Shown one piece after another: positions 54,444 through 64,000 of a stretch of DNA of 64,000 nt. Under the pieces are notes generated by a model. It saw only the letters and a program-made list of their open reading frames with translations. It had not been told where the DNA came from and ran no database searches. The position numbers and the translations under genes are program-made. The stretch is from Symbiodinium sp. CCMP2592 (taxonomy: Eukaryota; Sar; Dinophyceae; Suessiales; Symbiodiniaceae): contig CAJNDT010003223.1 of NCBI GenBank assembly GCA_905221615.1, positions 310,001 to 374,000 of the forward strand, given 5' to 3'. Each line of letters starts with the position of its first letter. Positions within the stretch are counted from its first letter, which is position 1.

Positions 54444-55102
54444 AGCACGAGTCCGTCCTTCCGAGAACAGACCACATCTGCGTTCAGGGTTCAAGCTTCG
54501 CAGGCTTCAGGGGCCTAGCTTTGCAGGCTTGAGGGGCGTAGAGTTTCGGGTTTAGGGTTAGGGTGTGGGCTTTAGGCCTCAGTTCAAGCTGCAAGAAAGC
54601 TGAACTTCGCCATCAATCGGAAACTCTAGATCCTAACCACAACAACCCCTAATTCCCACGCCCTACTTCACCCTCAGACCCCCTTAAACCCTAAGCCCCG
54701 AACCGAACCCAAACGCCTCGACCCAAAAGCCTTGAACCCAACTATAGAGGCCTTAACAATTAGAGAAAGGTTCCTTATAACTGTAATATAATATGCCCTG
54801 AACCCTATTCTACTTATTCCAGCCCCGACATTAAGCTGCAAAGGCCTTCAAAGAACCCCCCCTGGGCCTCAATGACGAAGCTGACGTCGACCATGAACCA
54901 CTCGCCAACCTCATTCTTCGACTTTACGAGGATCACTTGCCTCCTTCTAGAGTTTAGGGTTTATGCCCCTGAACCCTAAACCCCAAACCCTGAGCCCTAG
55001 CTTCAGTCTCTGAGCAGCAAGAAACATGGAGTTGGAGGTTGGTAGGTAGTATTGGGTAGTTATGAGGGCTTAGGGTTTAGGGTGTAGGGGTTTATATAGG
55101 GT

Positions 55103-55200
55103 CTACTTGGAGGTCCGTTGGTAGGTATAAGTCGGGTTATGAGTCCCCTAAATATGGGTATACCTTTAGCTACCTACTTTAAATCCGCACCTCCAAGTAA
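55103..55200. mobile_element. MITE family C, internally deleted
   Basis: CTACTTGGAGGTCCGTTGGT to CGCACCTCCAAGTA; inner arms partly lost. Confidence 0.6.
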
Positions 55201-55869
55201 GTGTTAAGAACTCATGTCAGGGCCAAGCGGAAGGCCTGGAGCGTCCCCAAAACAAACGCCCAACGCGGGCACTCGGAGTCTCCGACCTTGCTTTCGCCTG
55301 CACAGGGGACCTGCTGGTTTCGCAAGTTTTCGTGGGCTCAGGGTTTGGGATTTATAGGTTAAAGACGTATTCAGCCATGGCGGAGGGGGAGGGTTGGGGT
55401 TTAGGGTTCTAGGTTTAGGGTTTGGGTTTAGGGCTTGGCAGGGATTCGAGGTGGGGGTGGGGGCGGGGGGTTGGGGGGTCTGTGTCGAAGGGCCGCAGCT
55501 GCAGGGTTGGGTAGGGCTTTGCCGGATGGCATAGTGTAGGGTAAACCCTACCCCAAAACCGCAAACTATGAACCCTGAACCTAAACCCACAAAAAGCCAG
55601 AACATACCTTGCCTATTTTCGGCTATTGGCACCACACACCCCAAAAAGATGAAATACCTATCCTAAGAGAACTGTATTATTCCCAGATACCCGAATCTAT
55701 ACAAGTGCCATAGCCCAAAATACGCGAGGCGAACCTTGTAGAATTTGGGTCAGGATTTAGGGTTAAGGGTGATAACTCTAGTGTAATTATACAGTATAAC
55801 TGCTTATGTATTATAACTGATTACATCAGAGTATCACTGTATAAAGAGAACTAGTTTGTATAAAGAGAA
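55201..55869. other. No recognisable gene
   Basis: Holds TTTAGGG motifs at 55390-55440 and an 18-bp direct repeat, TATAAAGAGAACTAGTTTG, at 55840 and 55858. A 146-codon minus frame at 55204-55644 is Pro-rich, made by telomere-like DNA, and not credible. Confidence 0.45.
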
Positions 55870-56195
55870 CTAGTTTGTCTGTGCTGCTTTGAAATCAACA
55901 GGTGTCTCAATCATCACCCTGTCCTTGTGTTTTCTGATTAGCAGAAAGTAGCTGTCCAGAAACAGATCATTCATCAACAACTGGTGAACTTGGTCGAAAG
56001 CTTCTTGAATTTCAGACTTCTTATCCACAATCTTGGTTGTCTTGTATTCCTTTCTCTTCTCTCGGCATTTAATGCAATTGCGCCAAAGTTGCCCCAATCT
56101 ATGGAACCCGAACTTTTGTTCTAGGTTTGTTGCTGTGGCATCTTGTGCATTTGATTGTCTCCATCCTACGAAGAAAATACGCCAATCCCAATGTT
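55870..56195 (-). CDS. Isolated coding-like exon, unrecognised
   Basis: About 108 codons without a stop and without an ATG at the start; a splice acceptor (TAAG) sits at its 5' edge. Segments include DWRIFFVGWRQSNAQD, LWRNCIKCREKRKEYKTTK (a C-x2-C pair in a basic setting), AFDQVHQLLMNDLFLDSYFL and VMIETPVDFKAAQTN. Composition is charged and helix-forming, unlike the low-complexity frames around it. The rest of the gene is not visible nearby. It could be a 3'-terminal exon or a fragment. Confidence 0.4.
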
Positions 56196-56324
56196 CTTAC
56201 TCAACATACCTCAGGCTCCAACCAGAGGGTACTGCCATGCATTCGCCGGCTGAAGCATCAGCGGGGTGCAGGCAAACCTCTGTGAGACGTAGGGTTTAGG
56301 GTGTACCCTCAGGTCACGGACTCC

Positions 56325-56383
56325 AGAACCCCTAATAAGATTTAAGGTACATTCCTTAATTAAGGGACATTGGAGTGTCTGGG
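56325..56383. mobile_element. MITE family A, right half
   Basis: AGATTTAAGGTACATTCCTT, then AATTAAGGGACATTGGAGTG. Confidence 0.55.
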
Positions 56384-57240
56384 TTCTAGGTTTGAATTGC
56401 GACCGTAAAGGGTCGTAGTGCTGCTGACTTCACTCAATAATATGAGCAGTACATGACAATGACTGGAGTTCAAGATACTATTGCGGATAAGCTTGCACAG
56501 CCACGACCACGACAAATGTCCATACTCTTGTTGCTATCAACGCTATCGCTGCCACCACACCACTCGGGTTGATACTTGTGGTGGTACTCGTAATCTCAGT
56601 CGCTACTAGGGTCATCGTTGAGCTCAGCGTTATGGTCAAACAACCGGCAGCAAGATCTGTCAGCACCTGGCCGCAGATTTCTCGAACCCAAGCGACGATG
56701 TCCATGATCCAGATTGCTTCTCAGGCTCAAGACGGCATCGCACGAGGGCCCCATCAACAGCCAGAAGAAGACCAGCACGGAAAACCGAGAAACCCTAGAC
56801 CCCTTAAGCCCGACACTCTACACCCTGAACCCTAAAGCCGTACACCCGTACACCGAGACCGCTGAACCCCTAGCACTTATCACCCTGCTTGCCAAGTCCG
56901 CTGATCCGCGAGGTAACCCTAAACGGCGGAACTCTAGACCCTAAACGCCGAACCCCAAGCCCTGAGCCCTAAACCAGCAATCCACAAACCACCCAACCCC
57001 TCAACCCTTCAACCTCAATAGAACCTTGTAGAACCGGTACCGAAACCCTTCTTATAGAATATCCGAAACCCTTCTTACAGAATATCCGACACCCTCTAAA
57101 CCCTTCTTATAGTCAACCCTGATCTCGAAGGGCCCCCGGCAAGTTGCAGTCTTCCTGGAAAGTGTAGGAGCAACTCCGATCCTCCTCTCCGAAGGATACC
57201 TAAAGCCACAGGAATGCTTCGGGATTGTTTAGGGGTCTAT

Positions 57241-57332
57241 ACCCATAGGCTCCATAATAGTTCCTTTTTGGGGTTCATACTTAGAATGCTATAAGGTAAT
57301 CCCAAAAAGGAACTACTATGGAGCCGATGGGT
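57241..57332. mobile_element. MITE family K, copy 2
   Basis: ACCCATAGGCTCCATAATAG / CTACTATGGAGCCGATGGGT; inner arms TTCCTTTTTGGG/CCCAAAAAGGAA perfect. Confidence 0.7.
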
Positions 57333-57348
57333 AAGATATGTGACTGTG

Positions 57349-57432
57349 AGAGTTTCCGAGCATTAGCAATACCTTATTCTGGGGTCGTTACAATAAGGAT
57401 CCTACTGTTTGGGGTACTATATTAGGGTGCCT
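57349..57432. mobile_element. MITE family B, truncated
   Basis: GAGAGTTTCCGAGCATTAGC to TACTATATTAGGGTGCC; right end missing. Confidence 0.5.
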
Positions 57433-59240
57433 TTTTGGGATCCTTCAAGGGTCTTGGGTTCTGTAAGTGTTTCCGTGCGGCTCCTCTTACGGCTCTACCT
57501 AAAGCTGCGGGAGTTCGCTGGGATTCGGTGTAGCGATTCAGGGTTTCCGGTTTAGGGGTTCAGGGTTTGGCGGCTTAAGGCTTACGGGTTTGGGTTTTCG
57601 AGGTTTAGAGATTCGACTGCTTGGGGGCTTAGGCTTTAGGGTTCTGTAAGGTGTCTGTTGCGTTTGAGGGTTAACGGGCATAGAGCTTAGGGCGGCTGGG
57701 GCCGTCGGCTGGTAGTCTCCAAACTCCAAAACCGAAGCACAAAGCCGAAAAAAAATTGAAACCGCAACCCTACACCTCAAATTGATGAGTGTTGCAACCT
57801 ACGGTCCTGCTTTAGGACTTCCAAGGCCGGACATCAAAATCAGTTTAGAAGCCACGCGCTTCTTGCCGTGCACCTTGACCTTCCTGAGCACTGTACTATA
57901 CCTTTCGAATCTTTTTTGGGGTTTAGGATTTCTGTGGCTAGAGACACCCCAGAATCTCCAGAAGCCATTTCGAGCATCAAGGAAGCAACTAGCCGAAGTA
58001 CCCTCCCCTAAAGGAAGATGGAACCCTCAGCCATTTTCGAAAAGGAAGGTCAGCAGTCCACAATGGCACCTTGCTTGCGTCCTATGTTAGTTTTGGGGGC
58101 CCCCAAACCCTTCATGCAGAACAGCCAATGAAAGCTTGTGGAGGCAGGCAAAGCACAAGAATGCTCCTGAGGCCATGATAACCTGATGCTTGCTGCAACT
58201 GCCGGAGCCCTAAACCCTAGACTTGGACCCTGGACGACACATGATGTTTTCTTTATCTATTCCTCTGTTCTTCCACACCTGCCTTCTTGTCCGAAGGGAT
58301 GAGCACCACACGCCTGACCGAGTTTGAGGCTGTTTAAGGGATCGGGTTCGGGGTTCAGTGTTCAGGGCTTTGAGGCCCAAGTATTTGGCATGGAGGCTAG
58401 AATGCGGGAAGCACCAAATTCAAGTGCTCAAAGCCTACCACATGGATGTACTGGGCTTAGGGCGCAGCCCCAAAATGACCCCAAGAGCATGTCGGAACTT
58501 TGCCGGGTATCCGAAGATCTCTGAAGAACTGAACTCCGTCTTGTCAGCTCTCCGGTCCAGTCCGTGATCCCACCTTTGCCCTCAAAGAAAGTAGTAGTAC
58601 CGCCTGAAATCTGTTCATAAAAACCTGCCTGGAAGCCTATGGATGGGTGTAAGGCTATACAGAAGACTAGAATAGCATGACTACATGTAAGCTAACTTTG
58701 CAGCAACCATCAAATAGAACTCCAGTTCCGTCACTTGCCACATGGTCAACATCTGGCACGCACAAGTACCCATGAATCTAGAAAAAAGGAAGTTCAGGGT
58801 TTAGGCTTTAGGGTTCAGGGTTGAAGACCCGAACCCACAACCCCAAACTCTAAAGCCCAAGCCCATCTGAGCTGTTTGGGAGGACCTCTAAAGGGACCCT
58901 CTTCTAAAGACGAAGGCCCCCTATATTAAACCCTAATTACAGTCCCTATATTAAAAGCCTGAAGGTTGCGAGCAGGCGCTCAAGAGGTTCAGAGGCCTTA
59001 ACTTGGGGTTTAGGGGCTTGGGGCTGCGGGGTTGACGATTGAAGGTGTCGGAGTTTAGGGTTTAGGGATCGCGGTTTAGAGCTTTAGGGCTTAACACGCA
59101 TGTAAGGTACAGTACCGCAACCCCCTGTGCACCCCGATCAAAGCCAGAAAAGCCCTACGCCCTAAACCCTAAACCAGAGAAGTCCAAAACATCCCCCGCA
59201 CGTGAGATAAATCGAAGCCCCGCGGGGCAATGTAGTGCGA
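57433..59240. other. No recognisable gene
   Basis: Telomere-like motifs at 57540-57660 and 58800-59080. The 102-codon plus frame at 57782-58090 is unrecognised. Confidence 0.4.
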
Positions 59241-59243
59241 GAC

Positions 59244-59528
59244 CTACTTGGAGGTTCATGGGCAGCTATAAGTGGGGCTTTTAGGCTTCCTTTAAGGGTC
59301 CCTTAAAGGGTCCTATGGGGATTTAGGGTTTAGGGCAGTTATAAGTCGGCCTATAAGTCCCCTAATATGGGTTATAAATATGGTTCCCCTACTTGTAATC
59401 CACACTTAAAACCACCCATGAACCTCCAAGTAGGCCCTATAACCCCTCTACCCTTGTAGAATCCCTATAGATCCCTCGTAAAGTGACCCTTAAAGGAACC
59501 CTTATAACTGCCCCATGAACCTCCAAGC
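59244..59528. mobile_element. Compound, interrupted MITE family C
   Basis: ACTTGGAGGTTCATGGGCAG (59245) and CCACCCATGAACCTCCAAGT (59432) are C ends. About 75 bp including a GGGTTTAGGG motif interrupts the left arm, and a second right-arm fragment (CTGCCCCATGAACCTCCAAG) ends at 59528. Confidence 0.6.
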
Positions 59529-60689
59529 ACCCGAAAAGATCCGATGCTGCTTCAGACCGAGTCCTTCATAGGTACAAGGACGGGGCTTTGGGTTCAGGGT
59601 GTAGGGTTTAGAACGGGGCGGGCTTCGAGGGACCCGTGTGTTATCACCTTTACAAGGAAATTACGGGAAGAAGCACAGCGACGATACCCCCTGAATCCAA
59701 AACCCTCCTGGGCGTCCTATGCTTTCTCGGGAGCCGTCTCTGGGTCCCGCACTTGCCCCCACCGCACGGCTCGTCGCATGCTGATTTAACCTCAAATGAG
59801 CGGGCAGAGTAACGATTAGACTATGTTGACAACCAATCCTCACAATTTTGGCTACAGCAAGAAACACCCAAGAGTTTTTGGCGACCGTTTCGCTTCTCTT
59901 GCACTGAATTGTCAGCCGGTTTACCTTTGCTGCTGCAGCGAATCTTGATTTTGGACTATACACCAACCTTCGTGATGTTCGTCTGACTGGCAACCGATTG
60001 TTGACTCTGGAATTCTCAACTAAGTTTCGTTTGATGTTCCACCGATTTGCTTGTCTTTGGAATGGTTATACATTTTCATTTGATTTTGCAGCCGTTTTTT
60101 GTGAGTGATAAAACTTTCCCAGCCCTCGAGGTACCTCTCGGATCAGGACACTTCAGGGGGACCCACCAGACCTGCCAAGGAAAAGCAAGGTCCACCAGAC
60201 CTAGGGAGAAAAACACCGGACTTGTAAAAACACCCAGTATCAAGCCTTGGAATTATCTTCCAAACGGGAAACAAAAACACCCAATATCAAGCCTTGAAAT
60301 AAACCATAGCAAGATCAATAATACCTCTTCAGGTTTCAGTCTTGGGTCTCGGCAAGACCCGTTTCCAATCGAGGCGTCTCGAAGGCAACTGAGGTCATGA
60401 AGTCGAGCTTTGAGGATGGAACCGGGCTGTACAGAGGTTAGGGTTTAGGGCATGAGCCAGATTTTATCGGAGCGTCCGTGTTTTTTGTGAGGGCTCATGG
60501 AGTCTTGTGGTATCGCTGCTTGATCAGGTTCGCTTCTAAGTCTAAGAGTTGTTAGTATGCTCTTCTGGGTTTAGGTTTCGCGGTTTGGGAATGGTTCAAG
60601 GGTTTAGAGACTTGGATTTAAGGCTTCAGGGCTTAGGAGGGAGGGCTAAAGATATTCCGGGAATCCAGGATTCATGGCTTTAAGCATTT

Positions 60690-61210
60690 CAGGCTGTTTA
60701 GGGAGTTCGGTGAATGCAGGGTTTTAGGGTGTGGGAATGTTTGAGAAACTTTCCAGAGAATTGTCTCGTGGGTATGTAGTGTTCTGCGGCGAGACGTTGG
60801 CCTGTGAGAGGGGGGAACGAGCTCAGGAGGTGGCCACTCGTCCCCGTACCTTCGCTACTTGCCTCTGGCCTCGTGTACCCAGGCCAGCCAAAAAGCCCCT
60901 GGGAGTGTGTCGACCGCGACCAGGAAAAGCAGGCAAGCTCGGGCCCAGGAGGAAAGGGTTGGGCTCGAAGAGTCCCTGAGCCGGGTTGACTGGCCTGCTG
61001 GGCTGTCAATGTGAGATGTGAGCATTTTCGGGATGGCAGCCGAGACCGCGCTGAGGGTGTTGCAGTCCTTTGCCCCCCAGAGTACCCTAAGGTGTTCCCT
61101 CCCATCAGTGCAAAGGAGGCTCCCAGGTAACCCTGCGTGTCTACCTGTGAGGCCAACAGGGCCGAGGCAGCGGTGGCACAATTGTCCTGCACCTCAATCG
61201 AGAGTGCCAC
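60690..61210 (-). other. Coding-like island, unrecognised
   Basis: A GC-richer segment free of telomere motifs. The minus frame from 61210 contains EVQDNCATAASALLASQVDT and GYLGASFALMGGNTLGYSGG, which look more protein-like than surrounding frames, but the later part is low-grade and a plus frame overlaps it. Cannot assign. Confidence 0.3.
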
Positions 61211-61434
61211 TGTGTGGGAGGTCCCTCAGCCCTAATACACCTTAACACCCCCATACAGCCCGAGAATCGCAGCCCTAAAACCTATGCTACCCTATAGTAC
61301 CCTGAAGTATCCAAAACCACTGTCAAAGGAAACCTTTAGCACCCTGAAAGGAACCCCTTAAAGGAACTCCGCAATCTAAGCCCGAAAAGAACCACCGAAA
61401 GAAAGCCTTCAAGATTAGGGCTTAGGGTTTAGGA

Positions 61435-61500
61435 GTTTAAGGTTCCCTAAACCCCAAAACCCTAAACCCTACACCCTAAACCCTAAACCCCCCCCCCCCC
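61435..61500. repeat. CCCTAAA tract ending in a C13 run
   Basis: Three CCCTAAA-type units then a homopolymer of C. Confidence 0.8.
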
Positions 61501-61584
61501 CTCCCCGGCCGAATTCGCTGCCGGAGTTGCCGGAGCCCCGCTGCGTGCCTCAAAGCCACCAGGGGGACACGGAGCTTTTCGGCT

Positions 61585-61678
61585 TACCTTAAGCCGGAAT
61601 AACCTACCTTTTTAAGGACTTGTATAAGGAAATCATAACACGGAGCCCTAAAAACGTAGGTTCTTCCGGCATAAGGTA
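61585..61678. mobile_element. MITE family J, copy 1
   Basis: TACCTTAAGCCGGAATAACC / GGTTCTTCCGGCATAAGGTA around TATAAGGAAATCATA. Confidence 0.65.
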
Positions 61679-61861
61679 CGGGTTGGAGGCCAGGGGGTCT
61701 AGGGTTTAAGGTGTAAGGTTTCGGAACTTCGGTGTTAAACGGTTTAGGGTTTTGGGGTTTTTTTTGGGTTCTGGGTTCGGACCTTGGGGATAGGGTGCGC
61801 AAGGGTTTCGGAGTTTGAGTTTCAATGCTTCTCATGTGAGAACTTTGTGGCTTTTGGGGGT

Positions 61862-62026
61862 TCAATATAAACCCTAAACCCTAAACCCTAAACCCTAAAC
61901 CCTGAACCCTGAACCCTAAACCCTAAACCCTGAACCCTAAACCCTAAACCCTGAATCCTAAACCCTAAACCCTGAACCCTACACCCTAAACCCTGAATCC
62001 TAAACCCTAAACCCTAAACCCTAATT
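61862..62026. repeat. Most regular CCCTAAA array in the window
   Basis: About 23 units of CCCTAAA/CCCTGAA with few errors over 165 bp; still interstitial. Confidence 0.9.
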
Positions 62027-62134
62027 CTCGGGTCAGGGTTTGGGTGTTGGCTCTTTGTGCTTTTGGGTTTTCGAGCTTCGGGTCGGGTGCCTTTTGTGTA
62101 GGACTCTACTGCCGGATAAGTCTCCGTCATGGGT

Positions 62135-62335
62135 ACTTGGAGGGTCGGGGGACTTAGTAACTGGTTCTTTTAGGGACTTATAACTACCATAACCCCAATT
62201 TCTTACTACCTACTTACCAAGTCCCCCGACCCTCCAAGTAGTTGTAAGTGGTGTTATAAGTCCTCTAATTTGGGTTACAAGTATGATTACCCTACTTATA
62301 ACCCTACTTATAGCTACCCATGAACCTCCAAGTAG
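62135..62335. mobile_element. MITE C' joined to a family C right portion
   Basis: ACTTGGAGGGTCGGGGGACT / GTCCCCCGACCCTCCAAGTA (62135-62240). GTTGTAAGTGGTGTTATAAG ... ACCCATGAACCTCCAAGTAG follows directly, lacking the usual left end. Confidence 0.7.
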
Positions 62336-62726
62336 CTGCCCGAATCCATGTGGCGCTTGGGCTCATGTCGGTGTTGGGTCCACGGCTGAATCAGAAACCC
62401 GTAAGACCGGTGGATGCCCAGGATTTGGCCACCGATTCTGGAGCTTAGCGCTCTGAAGCCTGTGGCCAAAAGGGGTGAGCACCCCTAAACCTCAGGGCCT
62501 TGAGTTTCTCATGCCGGCAAAAGCGAACTGATCGTAATAGAGGGTCCCTGGTAGATTCACAGGGGTTTTGCAGTGCATTGTGGCATAGTTTGTATTATGC
62601 TTTAAGATCGCTGACTACCCTGGCCCCTTACACGTCTTGCTACAAGTGCCCTGCCCTCAGCCATGAGACCGAGAGGCAAACACACAACCCACACAAAAAA
62701 AAAACAACAACCCTAAACCCTGCATA

Positions 62727-62811
62727 AACCCTGAAGAACCTACCTTTTGAAGGACTTATATAAGGAAATCATACTAGGGAGCCCTAAAAAGGTAGGTTCT
62801 TCAGGGTTAAG
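62727..62811. mobile_element. MITE family J, copy 2
   Basis: AACCCTGAAGAACCTACCTT / AAGGTAGGTTCTTCAGGGTT around ATATAAGGAAATCATAC. Confidence 0.72.
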
Positions 62812-63019
62812 GTAAACCCTAAACCCTCCCTCTTTCTTCAACCACAGACCCATCAATCCGAAACCTTTAGCCGCTCGGCTCTAGAAGCCCGAAACCCTAA
62901 ATACGACAAATCCCGCAACTCAAGCCCCTCTCTACCCCTCACCCGAATAAGAACCCTTACAGAGCGCCTCTAGAACCCCTGTCGTACCCGAAAACCCTTA
63001 TGTACCTCAAACCACCAAA

Positions 63020-63110
63020 CCCTACTTCTTCGTAAGTTCTTACTTTGAGCCCAAATATGGAATCCATAAGGGCCCTACAAAACAGCAGGTTTTGGTAGGT
63101 TGAGATAGCC
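63020..63110. mobile_element. Family L relative, inverted
   Basis: GTAAGTTCTTACTTTGAGCC, AAGGGCCCTACAAAACAGCA and TTTTGGTAGGTTGAG are the reverse-complement layout of the family L copies. Confidence 0.45.
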
Positions 63111-64000
63111 CCTATAAGCCCTAAACTCTAACAAAAAATAGGCACACTGAGCTAAGGGCCCAAGGAGAGGAGCGACTGCTTCGACTCCTCGTCGCCATCC
63201 TGTGCGGGAGTCTCTGCGAACTGATTTCAGTAACTCGGGCGTTGGGTGCAGGGTTTAGGATCTTGTGTTTTTTGGGCTCCTTTCCTGCGGACGCCCGAAG
63301 GTCTCCGAAGGGCTTAGGATCTACTGTAGAGTTAGGGCGTAACACCCAAGACCCTAAACCGTGGAGGTATTAGAGCCAGTCGGGAGGTTCAGGGGTTGTA
63401 GGGGTGTAGGAGTTTGACGTATAGTGGTTTGATTTCAGGTGTTAGGGTTATCTCAACTTTCAAGTAACCAGGGTGAAAAAAGTATAGACTTTTACTTCAT
63501 AATGGTTCCTTTAAGGAACAGGTACCAAAAAAATTCAAGTATGGTACTCCAAACCAGGGTTATAGTAGAGAGAGAGGATAACGGGTATCGGGGGCCTAAA
63601 CCCAAAACCCCTTTTCGATCTGGACGCGAATGTCGGAAGATTCCTGGTTAAGGGTGAGTCAGGGTTAAGACGATAAAGACTTATGAAGCAAAATTTAAAA
63701 CTCCCCAAACCCGAACTCTGCACAGTCCTGTACCCTAGGCAATAGCCGCAGAGCCCCTAAACCCTAGATCCCACCCTAAATCACTCCGCCGAGAGTCAGG
63801 TTTGGGAGTGCGGGTTGGAGTTCTGGGTCAGTGTTTTAGGGGGTTTAGGGTTTAAGGTTTAGGGTTTAGGGTTTAGGGTTTCAGGCTTTAATTAAGTAGG
63901 AGTTAGGAATTGGAGGACCCTTGGGGAGAGATCCCCTCTCAACAAGGTTTCTTCTGGGAGAGCCAGAAGTGGGGTTAAGAAGGATACCCTGCAAGGGGCC
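63111..64000. other. Gene-free end of window
   Basis: Telomere-like TTTAGGG at 63835-63885; short frames only. The window ends in unique sequence, not in a telomere. Confidence 0.5.

Noticed and set aside
55204-55644. 146-codon minus frame with Pro-rich stretch
   Set aside because: Arises from TTTAGGG and GGGGGTGGGGG DNA; no conserved features.

Overview
The window looks like nuclear DNA of a dinoflagellate, probably an unplaced genomic contig. The signs are dispersed TTTAGGG/CCCTAAA (Arabidopsis-type, also the dinoflagellate telomere unit), short introns that use GC as well as GT donors with AG|G-type junctions, a Merlin/ISXO2-like transposase relic of the kind amplified in Symbiodiniaceae, long trinucleotide arrays and very low gene density. 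No rRNA, tRNA, CRISPR, plasmid or bacterial operon signals were recognised. A 100-base N gap lies at 19421-19520.

Layout. 1-5980: short degenerate telomere-like arrays, a 97-bp satellite (2.15-3.5 kb), a 177-bp satellite in two blocks (3.7-5.2 kb) and several ~100-bp palindromic MITE-like elements. 6.4-7.7 kb: ~310-bp direct repeats followed by ~150-bp hairpin-forming tandem repeats. 8.04-9.11 kb: a six-exon minus-strand gene of unknown function that can be spliced by eye. 10.0-17.5 kb: the centrepiece, a minus-strand gene block encoding in order a Cas4/RecB-like PD-(D/E)XK nuclease, a region that may be D5_N-like, an SF3 (D5-type) helicase, a family-A-like DNA polymerase palm, a papain-like cysteine protease, a C2H2 zinc finger and a MULE-like DDE transposase. 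17.65-19.42 kb: two tandem paralogues with a beta-sandwich (ConA/SPRY-like) region plus a Cys/His-rich finger; one is frameshifted and the other is cut by the gap. 19.5-21.0 kb: G-rich and AT-rich satellites.

From 21 kb to the end the DNA is almost gene-free: a mosaic of telomere-like tracts in both orientations and at least a dozen families of ~80-130-bp MITE-like palindromes, some nested and some with visible target duplications. It is broken by a 0.75-kb and a 0.3-kb (AGT)n array, a degenerate Merlin/ISXO2 transposase (48.8-49.6 kb, possible N-terminal remnants to 50.6 kb) and a few unrecognised coding-like islands (28.7-29.2, 55.87-56.2, 60.7-61.2 kb).

The most exciting content is the 10.0-17.5 kb block. 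Nuclease, helicase, polymerase, protease and transposase in one colinear same-strand unit are the parts expected of a self-replicating (self-synthesizing) DNA transposon. The logic parallels Polintons/Mavericks, but the parts differ: family-A-like polymerase instead of PolB, MULE-like transposase instead of retroviral-type integrase. Its ends are not resolved here, and whether it is one polyprotein or several genes is open.
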